Source: Lithospermum erythrorhizon
Taxonomy: Eukaryota; Streptophyta; Magnoliopsida; Boraginales; Boraginaceae
Assembly: GCA_019722365.1 (NCBI GenBank)
Contig: JADFUC010000925.1
Location: forward strand, 124,001 to 188,000
Direction: 5' to 3'
DNA length: 64,000 nt
Numbering within the stretch: the first letter of the stretch is position 1; each line of letters starts with the position of its first letter. Positions 1-11,800 of the stretch are shown in pieces. The notes beneath the pieces were generated by a model, which was not told the origin of the DNA, made no database searches, and saw only the letters and a list, made by a program, of their open reading frames with translations. Both the position numbers and the translations under genes were made by a program.

Positions 1-183
1 CAATATTTTCCACGATATTAAGGATAAAATTATTCATCTAAATATATATATATTATATATCGAAAATTCTTTTTCGATCACAAATCAACTTTGACGACGC
101 TATGTATCTCAAAATTTCACATTATCATTTTTTTATCAGATTTATGCTTATTAATCAACGAGCTGAATTTTCGCTTTTTAAGG

Positions 184-748
184 TAAAATTCATTAATTTT
201 GCATGTTTTTTTTTTATTGTTTTGCAGTAAATTAGAGCGATTTAATTTGCATGTTTTTCTTGTTTTGTAGTAAATTAGAGCGATTTAATTTGCATGTTTT
301 TCTTGTTTTGTAGTAAATTAGAGTGATTAAATTTGCGTGTTTTTTCTTGTGACATACAGTATATTGCATTGATTTTTTTTTGCTTATTTTTAGAGTAAAT
401 TACAGTGAATTTGCATGTTTTTAGAATAAATTACCAGTGAATTTTCTATGTTTTTACAGTATATTGCATTGGATTTGTATGTTTTTAGAGTAAATTACCA
501 GTGAATTGTGTGTGTGTTTACAGTATATTGGATTGAATTTGCATGTTTTTAGAGTAAATTACATTGAATTTTCATGTTTTAGAGAAAAATTACGTTGAAT
601 TTCCATGTTTTTAGAGTTAAATTACGGTGAATTTACGTGTTTTTACTGAAAATTACGGAGAACTTAGGTGTTTTTACTGAAAATTACGGTGAATTTACGT
701 GTTTTTGCAGTAAATTTTAGTAAATTAGAGTGAATTTGCGTGTTTTTG
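184..748. repeat. AT-rich minisatellite upstream of the kinase gene
   Basis: About a dozen degenerate copies of a roughly 35-47 bp unit run head to tail. The unit centres on AGTAAATTA, then (C/G)AGTGAATTTGC, then ATGTTTTT. The first three copies (about 200-345) share a longer TTCTTGTTTTGTAGTAAATT spacer; later copies are shorter. The array ends about 30 bases before the kinase ATG at 778, so it covers the 5' UTR and/or core promoter. Bases 1-183 are plain AT-rich DNA with no recognisable feature. Confidence 0.8.
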
Positions 749-777
749 GAGATACTTAGTTCAAATTGTGCTGCATA

Positions 778-3700
778 ATGGAGAAGAAGAAGTATCAAAT
801 TGGAGCAGATAATTACGTGTTGTATGAGGAAATTGGTAAAGGAGGCAGTGCTGCAGTTCATCGAGCTTTATGTATTGAGTATGATGAGATTGTCGCCATC
901 AAAATTCTCGATTTTGAACAAGAAAATTGCGATCTGGTAATCATCTTCCCCATATTTATGTACAGTGACGGAACCTGAGTTTTATATTGGGGTGTGAAGT
1001 ATTTGATACGAGAAAATAAGAATAAAATATAAATGCGTAGTGGTCGAGGTTATAATTTTTGAAAAAATGAATTGCAGAATTTCATTTATCAAAAAATTAA
1101 TTGGCCGGACTCAATACTTTTGAAAAATGTATTGTATGCCCAGGGGCTGGATGTAATAATTTTTGAAAAAAAGATGCACTGTAGAATTTTATTCTTCATA
1201 AAAGTAGGGCGCTGGACTTCATGGTTTTTGGAAAAAAATACTTTGTAGAATTTCATTTTCGAAAATTTAGGGCGGCTGACTCCTGCTCCACCCCCTTGGC
1301 CCCTTAGTTCCTCCACTATATATAGGCATATTTGAATTGGTAGTATATATGTCAACTGAAGGTATGTATATGTAAAAATAGTTTTGTAAATTTTGTTGTG
1401 AAGAATCCAATTGATTATGCAAGCTAGCATGTGTTAGTTGAGTAAGTTTGAGGTGTTTTTGTTGAAGGCAGTAGGGAAAGTATGTTATTGGTGCTAGCTA
1501 TAATTGCTTCATGAAGGGGTGTGATGCGTGCATGTATTTTTTAGGTGATTACTGATGTTATTGTTGGTGTTGATTTGGCAAATTAGAGGTGATTACTGGG
1601 TACTGGAACGGAAATTTTAGGCTGTTATCAATTATCAAAACGTCAAGAGAATCACTAAGTTTGAGCTCCTTATGTAGGTTGGAGTTTCGGATTACTAGTG
1701 ATTAATATTGGTAATATTTTTTTATTTAGATCTATTATAGCGCATCTCTAGTTAACATTAGAGAAAAAAATAGAGGGTAAAATTTGTGTCTGCTGCTTGA
1801 TTCAATTAGCGTTTTATGGTCCTAGCGAAAAGAGACTTTGATCTAAGCTTTGTTAGAAGCCTGATGTACTACTTCTTTCATTTCATTTGATCTAATCCTT
1901 GTAATTTGTATGCGTTTTTTTTTAGAATCCATGTTATGCATGCATAGTGTGTCGCTAAATTCGACTATATTTAAATTATTTATGAACTATAAAAGGTGGG
2001 CTTCAGAGTTCAGAAATAGATTTCGGCTCTAGCTTATAGTCCAGAGATTCAACTAAAACCACTGTGAATTTGATTAAGTTTCGATAAGAAAGTTTACAAG
2101 AAGCCACCTTCATAATAGAATCCTTGATTTGAGTCCGTCCTAATAATTTGTACTTTGAAGGTATCTTATAGGGTGAAAGACCGATTTGCTATTTTGACAC
2201 ATGTTCTATTCACAGAATAATGTATTTCGGGAAGCACAAACAATGGTTTTGGTGGACCATCCTAATGTTCTCAAATCGCATTGTTCCTTCGTGCATGACC
2301 ACAGTCTCTGGGTTGTCATTCCATTTATGGCTGGTGGTTCATGTCTCCACATTTTGAAGGCTGCACATCCAGATGGTTTTGAGGAAGTTGTTATTGCAAC
2401 AATACTGCATGAGGTATTGAAAGGCTTGGAATACCTTCACGATCATGGCCACATCCACAGGGATGTCAAAGTAAGTTCTTTTATGTCAGTGTTGCTTAGT
2501 TTCCAGATATAACACCTCTCTTGCACTCGCATACTTATTATTCCATCAAGTTATATATGTAGAACATTATATATATAAATGCACTTATCTGTGCTCTTCG
2601 GAAATGCTTGATTGTGTACGAGATAGCTCAGGGATTTTTACCCCTAAGTCGCAGTCAAATGATTGCTTCTCTGGGATGTCTACTCGACCCATCTATTCAC
2701 ATTTACAATTTGTCTTTTCTCAGGAATTTTTATTTTTTTATCAACTGGAAATAAATTTGTCATTAGGTTTAGTTCCCTTCTCTTCTATCATGTTTCTTCA
2801 TGTTTACCATTTTCCTATCAAAAGGTTATTAATCATTTTACATTAGTTTTAACAAGAAAGTTGTGTTTTATACTAAACCCTGCTAGAGAAGATGTTTACC
2901 AGGATCTGGATATTCTTCATTTGGGTTATACTTGCTCTGAGTATAATCTTTTAGGAGAGGTTATCCGTACATTTGACAATTACATGACATCAGATAGATA
3001 TCTCTTTTGAGATTTCTAACCTGCTTTCATAAATGGTCCTCCTTCTAACTTTTACTAGTACTGTTCGCTTCGGGTTTCTCTCTTTATTAAAGTAATTATA
3101 CTTTGAGATAATTAGAACGATATGAAATTCATAGTCATAGGACATATGCATCCAAACTCAGAAGAAATTGCATAGTCATAATGAATGTTGGATGTCTGTC
3201 TTAATGAGGCCAAGAAAGTGAATTCATGATTACTCAACCTTCTACTCCAGTAATCTTGAAATCTTGATAAATCAAAGGAGCTCATCTAGTGCAAAAGAAA
3301 ACTGTAACAGTATTTAGTAACAGCTGGGCTCATGTAGCTAAGAGGAAATCTGTTGTGGTACCTAGTGTATTTGAGTAGTGTGATGCTTATCCTGGCTGGA
3401 GACAATCATGATGCTTATACATTCCTCTTGAAGGCCATCTTCACCATTTCAATGTTTGGTTTTCTCCAGGCTGGTAATATTCTCCTTGATTCACATGGTG
3501 GAATCAAATTAGGAGACTTTGGTGTTTCAGCTTGCTTGTTTGATTCAGGTGACAGGACGCGGATGCGAAATACATTTGTCGGAACTCCTTGCTGGTAAAT
3601 ATTTTTGTTACGACAGTATTTTTATTATTATTATTATTATTACTCCTTACAATTGTTTAGCGTCTTTAAAGGTTTTGATTAAAAAAAAAACTGATAAAGG

Positions 3701-6700
3701 CCAGCTAACAGTTTTCTGTCGGGTCAATGGTTGCCAACCGCCATCTCTAGAATATATAGAGTTACACAGGATTAACAGAAGGCCTGACAGATTTTACAGT
3801 TTAAGTTTATGCAGTAACTATTTTAGTTTTCAGATTTCTTCATTGTGTTTCCTTCAAATATATTGAATTAGTTACAATAGTATGTACCTATTGAATGCTA
3901 GGATGGCACCAGAAGTTATGGAACAAGTGCATGGTTATGACTTCAAGTATGTAATCTGCTGCTTTCTAGTGGATAAGTTGTACTAGCTCTAGAATTTCTA
4001 TAAAGTAATATGATGGATATCTGTGAAATTTTTCAGAGCTGATATTTGGTCCTTTGGGATAACTAGCTTGGAGCTTGCTCATGGACATGCTCCTTTTTCG
4101 AAGTATCCTCCAATGAAGGTGCTCACCTATGTATTGCCATATTTTACTTTGATCTGAAGCAGTCCCCAACAATTCAGTTAAACATCTGAAATTTATTTAA
4201 TAGGTGTTACTTATGACCCTGCAACATGCTCCTCCTGGGCTTGACTATGAGCGGGATACAAAGTTTTCGAAGGTATGTCATTGAAAATATGAGTTTAGTT
4301 ATATTTTCAATGAAACTGTTAATCTGGTTTCGTATTTCTGTTCTTAGTCCTTCAAGCAGATGATTGCCAGCTGTTTAGTCAAGGATCCCTCAAAACGTCC
4401 TTCAGCTAAGAAACTATTGAGGCATTCGTTCTTCAAGAAAGCCAGATCTAGTGATTATATAAGACGAACACTGTTGGATGGGCTGCCACCAGACCTTGGT
4501 GAACGTCTCAAGGCACTGAAGGTCGGCAATATCTCATGTTGTGTAAGTCAAGTTTGTTGCATCAGGTGGCTGTCTCCTAACAGTCATGCTTCTGTGTATT
4601 GCAGGAAAAGGAAGAGGATATGCTTGCACAAAGTAAAATGCCTGATGGACAAAAAGAAGAAATGTCCCAGGTTTGAAATTTATTTATATATATATATTTG
4701 ATTTGGTGTAATTTGAAAGGACAAGTTATTCTTGTTTCTCGATCGAGAACTCGAGGCAGAGATCACAAAAGTGTGATGGCATATTTCTTTTTATTTTTTT
4801 TGAAAAGTTCGTAGTCCTTTTTGGTACTATTTGCGCTGCTTTTTGGAAATTATACTGTCAATTAATACAGTAAGGTCCATTAGAGGAGTCAGCAGGAAGA
4901 ATAAGAAGTGAGAAGAGTGCTTAGTTAAGCATTGAAATAGAAAATTATGAGATTTCTTGTGGCTGGTGCAATAGCTGCAAGAAAGGTTTGTTAGTGGAGT
5001 AGTTGTTAGTAGTTGTTAGTAATTATAGCTACTGCTTTCCGTAATTTTATATATATATTTTAAAGTAACACTTGGAAAGTCAAGTACTATCTTTAGTACC
5101 TTGGTTCATATTGTAATGATACTGACATGTTTCTGTTATGAATTACCGAATACTTGACTAATCTGTTTAAAGATTTATTTTTTCGATAATATACTTGTTT
5201 CCACCTCCAGGGCGGGAGCCTCTTCAGAGCCAGGCATTGGGGCATGTTGTTGTTGTTGTACACTTGTACTTGCTTTAGACCACATGCACCTGTGATAACG
5301 AGGTTGAGTATTTCAGTGTAAACTGTTTTATTTATATTGCTATCCTTACTTATCTTAATTGGATTCTTCTGTTCCTTGTCTAGTGTGTAAACTTGTGGCA
5401 AACTTAAAAAATGCAATAGTTTTGTAAAATTCTTATTTTCTTTCTTGCTTACTTGACTTGTTTCTATTCTTAGCATGAATATAACCGTGGGATCAGTGGT
5501 TGGGACTTTGACCTTGATGATTTGAAGGCGCAGGCTACCCTGGTATTGAGAAATTTATCTTTTATGGTACTATGGTAGCAGTATAGCACAGAGACTTGTA
5601 TCCATTTACAAAGTCTTCAGTTCAACTATTATTTTCTTGGTTACATTTCTAACCTTTCTAGCCATTTAGATTCAGGATGAGGATCTCGCATCTGAAGAGG
5701 GAGAGACAACATCAATGGTTAACGGACATGGAAGGCAACTGTCCTGTTCGAGTCAATATACAGAAGCTAAAGACTCCGTATGTCATGAACAGTATACTTT
5801 TTTCCTAGTAGCTCGAGAGTCGAGACTAAGTTTGTGATGCTTCACTCCTAAAAATCTATGATGCTCTACAGGATAATAATCACCATGCCCCTCTTTCATT
5901 ATCCAGCTTTGCCGTATCCAGTGACATGTATGTTCTTCGGCGCAGCATCTCTTGAAGGCTCTGGCCTACTGTGTTTATATAATATAAGAAAAGTGTCTAG
6001 TCCCAAATACAATTTTGTGTTAGTACCATGTCAATATGATAAAAATGCTTTTATGTTTCCATGCATTACTTGGATTCATTTCAGGGCCAACAAAGAAATA
6101 TCCGAGGACGATGAAAGCATTGTCAATCTTACTGCCGGACTTCAGATATCACAAATCTCTCCCCGTGCCAGAAGTCAGGCAGAAATAAACATTTCTTCAA
6201 CACCTGAAGACGTCACTTTTCCTTCTCAGAGGTACTACGGTCAATCAAACAATGTCCGTAACCTTTTTTTCCTGGTAACTGCTTACGTTTGTTTTGTGAA
6301 GATTGCATGTGCCCACCACTCACTGAGTAAATCAAGAATCGTTTTCTCTTAAATTTATAACGGTATTTTCATTTGTTTGTTGCCTGATCTGTGTTAAGAT
6401 GCATTTCAGATAACCAAACAGTGGTCTTTATTGACCTTTTTCTCCTGATGTATCTTTTCAGTAAATGCCAAACTCCAAAAATGGCAAGTAGCAGCGATGC
6501 TACCACTACAAAACTAGATGACGCCTCTTCTGAAATTGTCGTTAAAACTTCAAAGGCATCAGGCAAGTTTGATTCAGGCTATTGATTGAATTACTTCATG
6601 ACACATAAGTTTATCCTGCGAGTCTTGATTCTTGAAGGCTGAAGCACTCGAGCACGCACCTTGATATTGGACAAGTTATTTCCTTATGTGATAATGATAT

Positions 6701-8487
6701 ATTTACACAGCTAATAGTAATGAGTCAGATGAGAAGACGAAACCTGCAGTAGTTCACCAAAGAGGTCGTTTCAAGGTTACCTCTGAAAGTGCCGAGCTGG
6801 AAAAGGTTGCAACAATTAATGTGTTGTAATTCCAGTTATGCTGCTAGTACCGGTTGTTTTGTATTAAATTTTTAATTTCTCTTCCCTGCTTAGGGTGCTC
6901 CTCCTCCATTGCTCCAAAAGAGTCACAGCTTGCAGGTGAGGGTTATGCTTAAATTATGCCTAAATTTTCCATGTAGGATATCTTCTTATTGAGATATTAA
7001 AATGATTTTGCTTGTTAATTGGTGCTCAGTAAATATATACTTCCTACAGGGCTCAAGTGATTATCTCATATAACTATCTCATTTCCCGGCATCAATATGC
7101 CGATTACACCTTTCAGTTTGTCGATAATTTGGTCTCAACTTTCAGTTCGTCGATCCTTTTGGTCTCAAAGACCGAAGATGTGCAACTCTAATCATTTCCA
7201 TTCCCTTTTGACGCATGCAGAAGTACAATGCAAATTGGGGGAAAAAAAAAAGAAAAGAATAGCTAACATATTATTCACCAAAGTAAAGTTGGAATAGAAA
7301 ATCTAATAAGAGAGCTCTCTAGAAATCTAATGGGAATTAATATCAGGTCTCTGAACTTAACAGAGCCTAGAGTGCAAAAAACATCGTTGTAGTAGTTACG
7401 ATTCCGAAGGCTACCTTTTTACAGGCTTCTTAAGAAGAATGATGTTGGCAAACAGAATGACGTGCTTTCTACTCACTTGATCTCGCCTTTTAAAGGGCAT
7501 AATTGCTTACAGTAATCTCGTGTACTACACAGGTAATTTCTCAGCATCCAGCTGTTGTAACTCAGCTGCAGTCTGAGGCTACACGACTGACCCTTGTAAA
7601 CCATCCCCTCTTCCCTATGGTGCAATCAGTTCTACAGACAAATGTTCTTCAAAGGGTAAGGCATGGTTTCTTCATATTTATGGATAATGTGACTTTAGCT
7701 AAGATTCTTTTGAAAATTGGTCTTTCTTTCAATAGGATCACATTCTTAGTTTGATGAAGCAAATGACTGGAAGTGAGTCAACAGGTACTGTCATTCACAA
7801 CCTCTCCCTATTTGTGTATACTTTAATTTGGAATATAGTAATTTCATTTTCATGATCACGCTTTTATAGGGGATGGGGTTCGCGTTCCTGTTTATCCGGC
7901 TGCAACAGAGAAATCTTTGGTATGTAGGTCCAGAACTGTTTTACTGAAAGATCCTATGAATCTTAAATAATTTTCCCAGACACCACACGAGCAAACCAAA
8001 AACTATATTAGGATGTCGTTTTGAGGACACGCCCTGTATATTCTTCCATTAAAGAAACATTGTTTACTCAGCAGAAATTCTGATTTGCATTCTTTATCAT
8101 AATTTGAAAAGAAAAAAAAACCTACCAACCGAGGTTTGACCCCTCGACCTCTACCCTTAGTGAGTGCCTAACCACTACACCAAACCCCCGCCCCCCATGC
8201 TCTATCATAATTTGTTCACTTTGAGAGTGCAAGTTACAAACTTTTGATGAAATTCACTGTAAACAAAGTTTTGATGTTATTTCTGATTCCAGTTGGAGGC
8301 TGCACATGACAGGGAGAAGGAATTACATAATGAAATAACTGATTTGAAAATGAGGTACTTATGACCCGGCAATACTTGGCTACTGCTGCTTTTTTTCACA
8401 GATTTAGTTACCTTCCTTCCATGATACAGGCTAATCTGTGCTGAAGAAGAGCTTCAAAGGTATAAAGCAGAAAGCGCGCAGGTTTAA
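778..8487 (+). CDS. STE20/FRAY-type serine/threonine protein kinase, 20 exons, 644 aa
   Basis: Exons: 778-936, 2216-2470, 3470-3594, 3902-3946, 4037-4118, 4204-4272, 4348-4521, 4605-4670, 5474-5542, 5670-5777, 5872-5927, 6085-6231, 6462-6562, 6711-6805, 6894-6935, 7533-7655, 7736-7784, 7870-7919, 8293-8354, 8430-8487. The phases chain to one 1935-nt frame. Visible motifs are the glycine loop GKGGSAAV (residues 20-27), VAIK Lys42, the catalytic loop HRDVKAGN (134-141), DFG (154-156) and GTPCWMAPE (176-184), which is the STE20-type activation segment. The kinase domain fills the first half. The rest is low-complexity Ser/Glu/Asp sequence, then RGRFKVTSE, then a charged helical end likely to form a coiled coil. 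Plant relatives act in signalling (BLUS1 is a related stomatal kinase); the substrate here is unknown. The ATG at 778 is chosen because [20 protein letters not shown] matches the family N-terminus. Intron 13 uses a GC donor. The donors after 4118 and 4521 are weak GT sites. The start and the low-complexity exons 10-13 are the least certain parts. Confidence 0.9.
937..2215 (+). other. Intron 1 of the kinase gene
   Basis: This 1.3-kb AT-rich intron separates the exon with the ATP-binding loop from the exon with the catalytic loop. Short open frames within it have no family resemblance. The stretch 1130-1320 contains three loosely repeated GAATTTCATT / TTTTTGAAAA phrases, which look like decayed tandem DNA. 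Nothing else is seen. Confidence 0.6.
5211..5258 (+). mobile_element. 3' end of an Au-like SINE in a kinase intron
   Basis: The segment reads GGGCGGGAGCCTCTT, then GGGGCATG, then a TTGTTGTTGTTG tail. GCGGGAGCC followed by a TTG-repeat tail is the hallmark 3' end of plant Au-type SINEs. Only the last 50 bases are recognisable. The same family is seen at 24252-24361 and 62157-62262. Confidence 0.6.
8117..8193 (-). mobile_element. tRNA-like SINE head (pol III promoter remnant)
   Basis: Read on the minus strand, the segment has an A-box-like TAGTGGTTAGGC and, about 30 bases on, a B-box-like GGGGTCAAACCTCG. These are the two internal pol III promoter boxes of tRNA-derived SINEs. No cloverleaf with acceptor stem could be drawn, so it is not called a tRNA gene. 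It sits in intron 18 of the kinase gene. Confidence 0.45.
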
Positions 8488-8876
8488 CTTTGAGTGTTTG
8501 TTTAGTGCCTTCATCAAAGATGTTGGACACTTGCCATCATTTCTTTTTGTAGCATTGATTTATTTTCATTGCTCATTTAGTAACTCCTAGCTTAGGAAGT
8601 ACGGAGTATTTAATAGAATGGTTGCATGACATTTTTCCACTGTAGAAGGTTCTAAGGTTAGCATAGTGACTACAAGATATGACTTGTAACAAATGCATCA
8701 TCTTGCAAATATACATACATAGAAATAAATTTCCCCACAATTTACAGGAATAAAGAAATATATGATTGTTTAATCAAGGATTAATAAAATGATTCATTAT
8801 TAATGCTCAAAACAAGTACTTAAATTGAATTGAACACTTTTTCTTTCTCTTGATATTGAGTTTTTTATTTAATACC
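8488..8876. other. Convergent intergenic gap with both 3' UTRs
   Basis: Only 389 bases separate the kinase stop and the 4CL stop, so both 3' UTRs must share this space. AATAAA-type signals occur for the plus strand near 8724 and 8749. The complement of TTTATT near 8863-8868 offers one to 4CL, about 10 bases past its stop. Confidence 0.5.
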
Positions 8877-11800
8877 CTAATTGTGTACACCATTTGCAAT
8901 CCCATTTGAAACAACCCCATTTGCCACTCCATTTGAAACAACACCATTTGACACTTGTTTATAAACACCGTTGGAAATACCATTTGCAACTCCTTTTGTA
9001 GCTACACCATAGTTGCCGTCGGCTGGTACTCCGTTAGCAACCCCTTCTTTAGCAACGCCACCATTGGCCTTCGAAACGCCGTTGGACACCCCATTTGGCA
9101 CATTATCTTTAGCTACATTACCACCATTTGGCACCCCATTAGTTGTAGGACCATTGAGGAATCTAGCAGCCAATTTGGCTCTCAAGTCTTTCCTCAAAAT
9201 CTTTCCAGATGGAGACTTAGGAATTGAGTCCACAAAAAACACACGGTTTATTCTCTTGTAGAATATCACCTGTAACAACAAAAACAAGCAAACATTTCAA
9301 TATTATTGTCCCCACTCCCCATTAAAAAAAAATTAAACTAAATGAATGAATAAATAAATAAACAAAGAATGATCGAAGTCACATGACCTGTTTAGATACG
9401 AATTGCTTGATTTCATCCTCAGTGGTTGTGGAACCATTTGACCTCACGACAAATGCAACTGGCACCTCTCCTGCCCCCTCATCTTTCATTCTGTCAAATA
9501 ATAATCTCAACATGAGAATTAAAATTCCAAACACCTTTGACTATTTCTAAAATACTACGGAGTATTTTCCACAATAAATTCACATTGCTTAAAGTCCATT
9601 TCAGATGATTGATCAGCTCTAAAAAAGAAGACGAAGTTGTCTATTCTGGACCAGATTCTTACTGTTAGATTAGAGTGTCATATCTTTAAAATTTGTAATT
9701 CTTATTATTGGAAAAAAGAGTCCATTATCGAATACTTCTATTGATTTTGTACATATAAAACTCATGCACAAGTTTTTGAACTTTTATGCAAATAATAAAA
9801 ACAACGCAATAAACATTCTTGTACTGTTTTTATAGTGTTTGCTTGGCTCTAATCTTGGAGTAATTCGGAAACACTCTTCTTTGTTGTTTTTAGGAGTAAG
9901 GCTACGTCTTATCAGATTTAAACATAAAACTTTAGACAATTACGATTCTGAAGCAATGTGATGTTATGCACATAAATATACCGTAACATTTAATAATGTC
10001 TTGGATATAATGAACAATATATACTTACGAGACAACTGCAGCATCAGAGACATTAGGATGAGTAACAAGAAGAGCTTCAAGTTCAGCAGGAGCAACTTGG
10101 AACCCCTTATATTTAATAAGCTCTTTCAGACGATCCACAATGAAAAGCTCATCATCATCATCAATGTACCCAATATCACCTGTATGTAACCACCCCTCTT
10201 TGTCTATTGTCCTCTCTGTCGCCTCGGGATCGTTCAGATAACCTATATTATTATGAGTTACAAAAATCAATATAATAACGATAAATGATTTATAAGAATC
10301 GTTATTATTAAGTTTTATGTTCAACTAGCAATGTATTAATTTTTTAAACAATTATTCATTCTAAATTAATTTTTTGAGTTAATATAAATAAATAGTTTGT
10401 ATTAAAAGACATAAAACATCCCCATATATATGTATGAGTGTATTTATGACGTATAAACAAAAATTTGACCTACCTGGGCCATGGATATTAATTTTTTTTA
10501 ATTCAAATTCAATTTCTTAGGTGAAAGTGATTGTGTGGTTAGGTATTCCTATATTGGTTAGGTACTTAGTTGTACATAATATTAATGATGATGGACCTAT
10601 CAATTCTTTACTTGTTCTTTTGTGTCTCTTGCTGAGGTATGTGACAATGAAACCTTTAAAAAAAGGCTTAACACAAAACAAACATATTCAAGTTAATTAG
10701 AATTTTTCCGCTTCAATTTAATTGAGATCTTTAAAAAAAAATCAATCATCAATGTCTTTGATTTTTTTGAAACCAATCGTATATTAATTATTAGGTATTA
10801 CATACCAAACACTGATACTTTATTATCATTAAAAAATTATACTTGAATATGATTAATGTAGAATATTTGTTTTAATTATATTCATATCTATTTATTAGTT
10901 CAATAAAATGAAGGCTTAGTTTATTTATATTATTTTAATTTATTAAATGATTTTGTTGAATGAATCTGATCGGATATATTTAATATAATCAATTAATTTA
11001 ATAAAAATAATCCAAAATAAACTAAACTAATAAAATTAATTTTTGTTGACCACCATTAAAACAATTTTGAATAGTCTACATCCTGCCTAACCCCTAATAT
11101 AATAATCTTCTCTAAATTTGACATTTATCCATATATGTTGATTACTTATTAGTCTTAACTAATACTCTGTAACATTGAAGATCCAGGTTGCATGCAGTTG
11201 AAGTTGTTTCACGTACTCTACCTAAAAAAGTTGGTGTACCTAAAATTCTGGGCTTGAAAATATGACGATTTACTACGTTTCTATCCTAACCCTACCATGG
11301 ATATACTAATAATTTAGTTCCGATATCTATCGTCCACAAATATTAATCGTTTCACATTAGAGTTAATTGGAACAATGTATGGCGAATTAAACTTTAAATT
11401 AAGGTAAATTATGACGTTGTATGATAGTGCAAATATTGTGCGAGTACGCATTTAGTCTCAAAATTAACTATGCCGTTATAATTTAACGATTTTGGGCATT
11501 TTTGGGGTCAAAATATAATTTTGAAGAATTTTGTGTGTTGTATGTTGTAAAATTGCAGAAATGATCCCTCTTAGTGTCTGAAATAGTTACCGTTTGGTCA
11601 CCCAACACTTTAATATTAATTACTTTAATTTGTAATATTTAAAAAATATCTCAGTGCTTAAGATTTTAGGTATATATTAAAATTAAATATTTTAAGATAA
11701 TGAAAATAATATTATTTTGAAGTATTTTAATATATTAACTTTGAGTAACATAAATATATTTTATTATGAGTTTAGTATCCTATAAATTTATTATGAAATA

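Noticed and set aside
8117..8193. Intact tRNA gene
   Set aside because: Box-like words are present but no acceptor stem or anticodon arm can be paired, so it is kept only as a SINE-like remnant.
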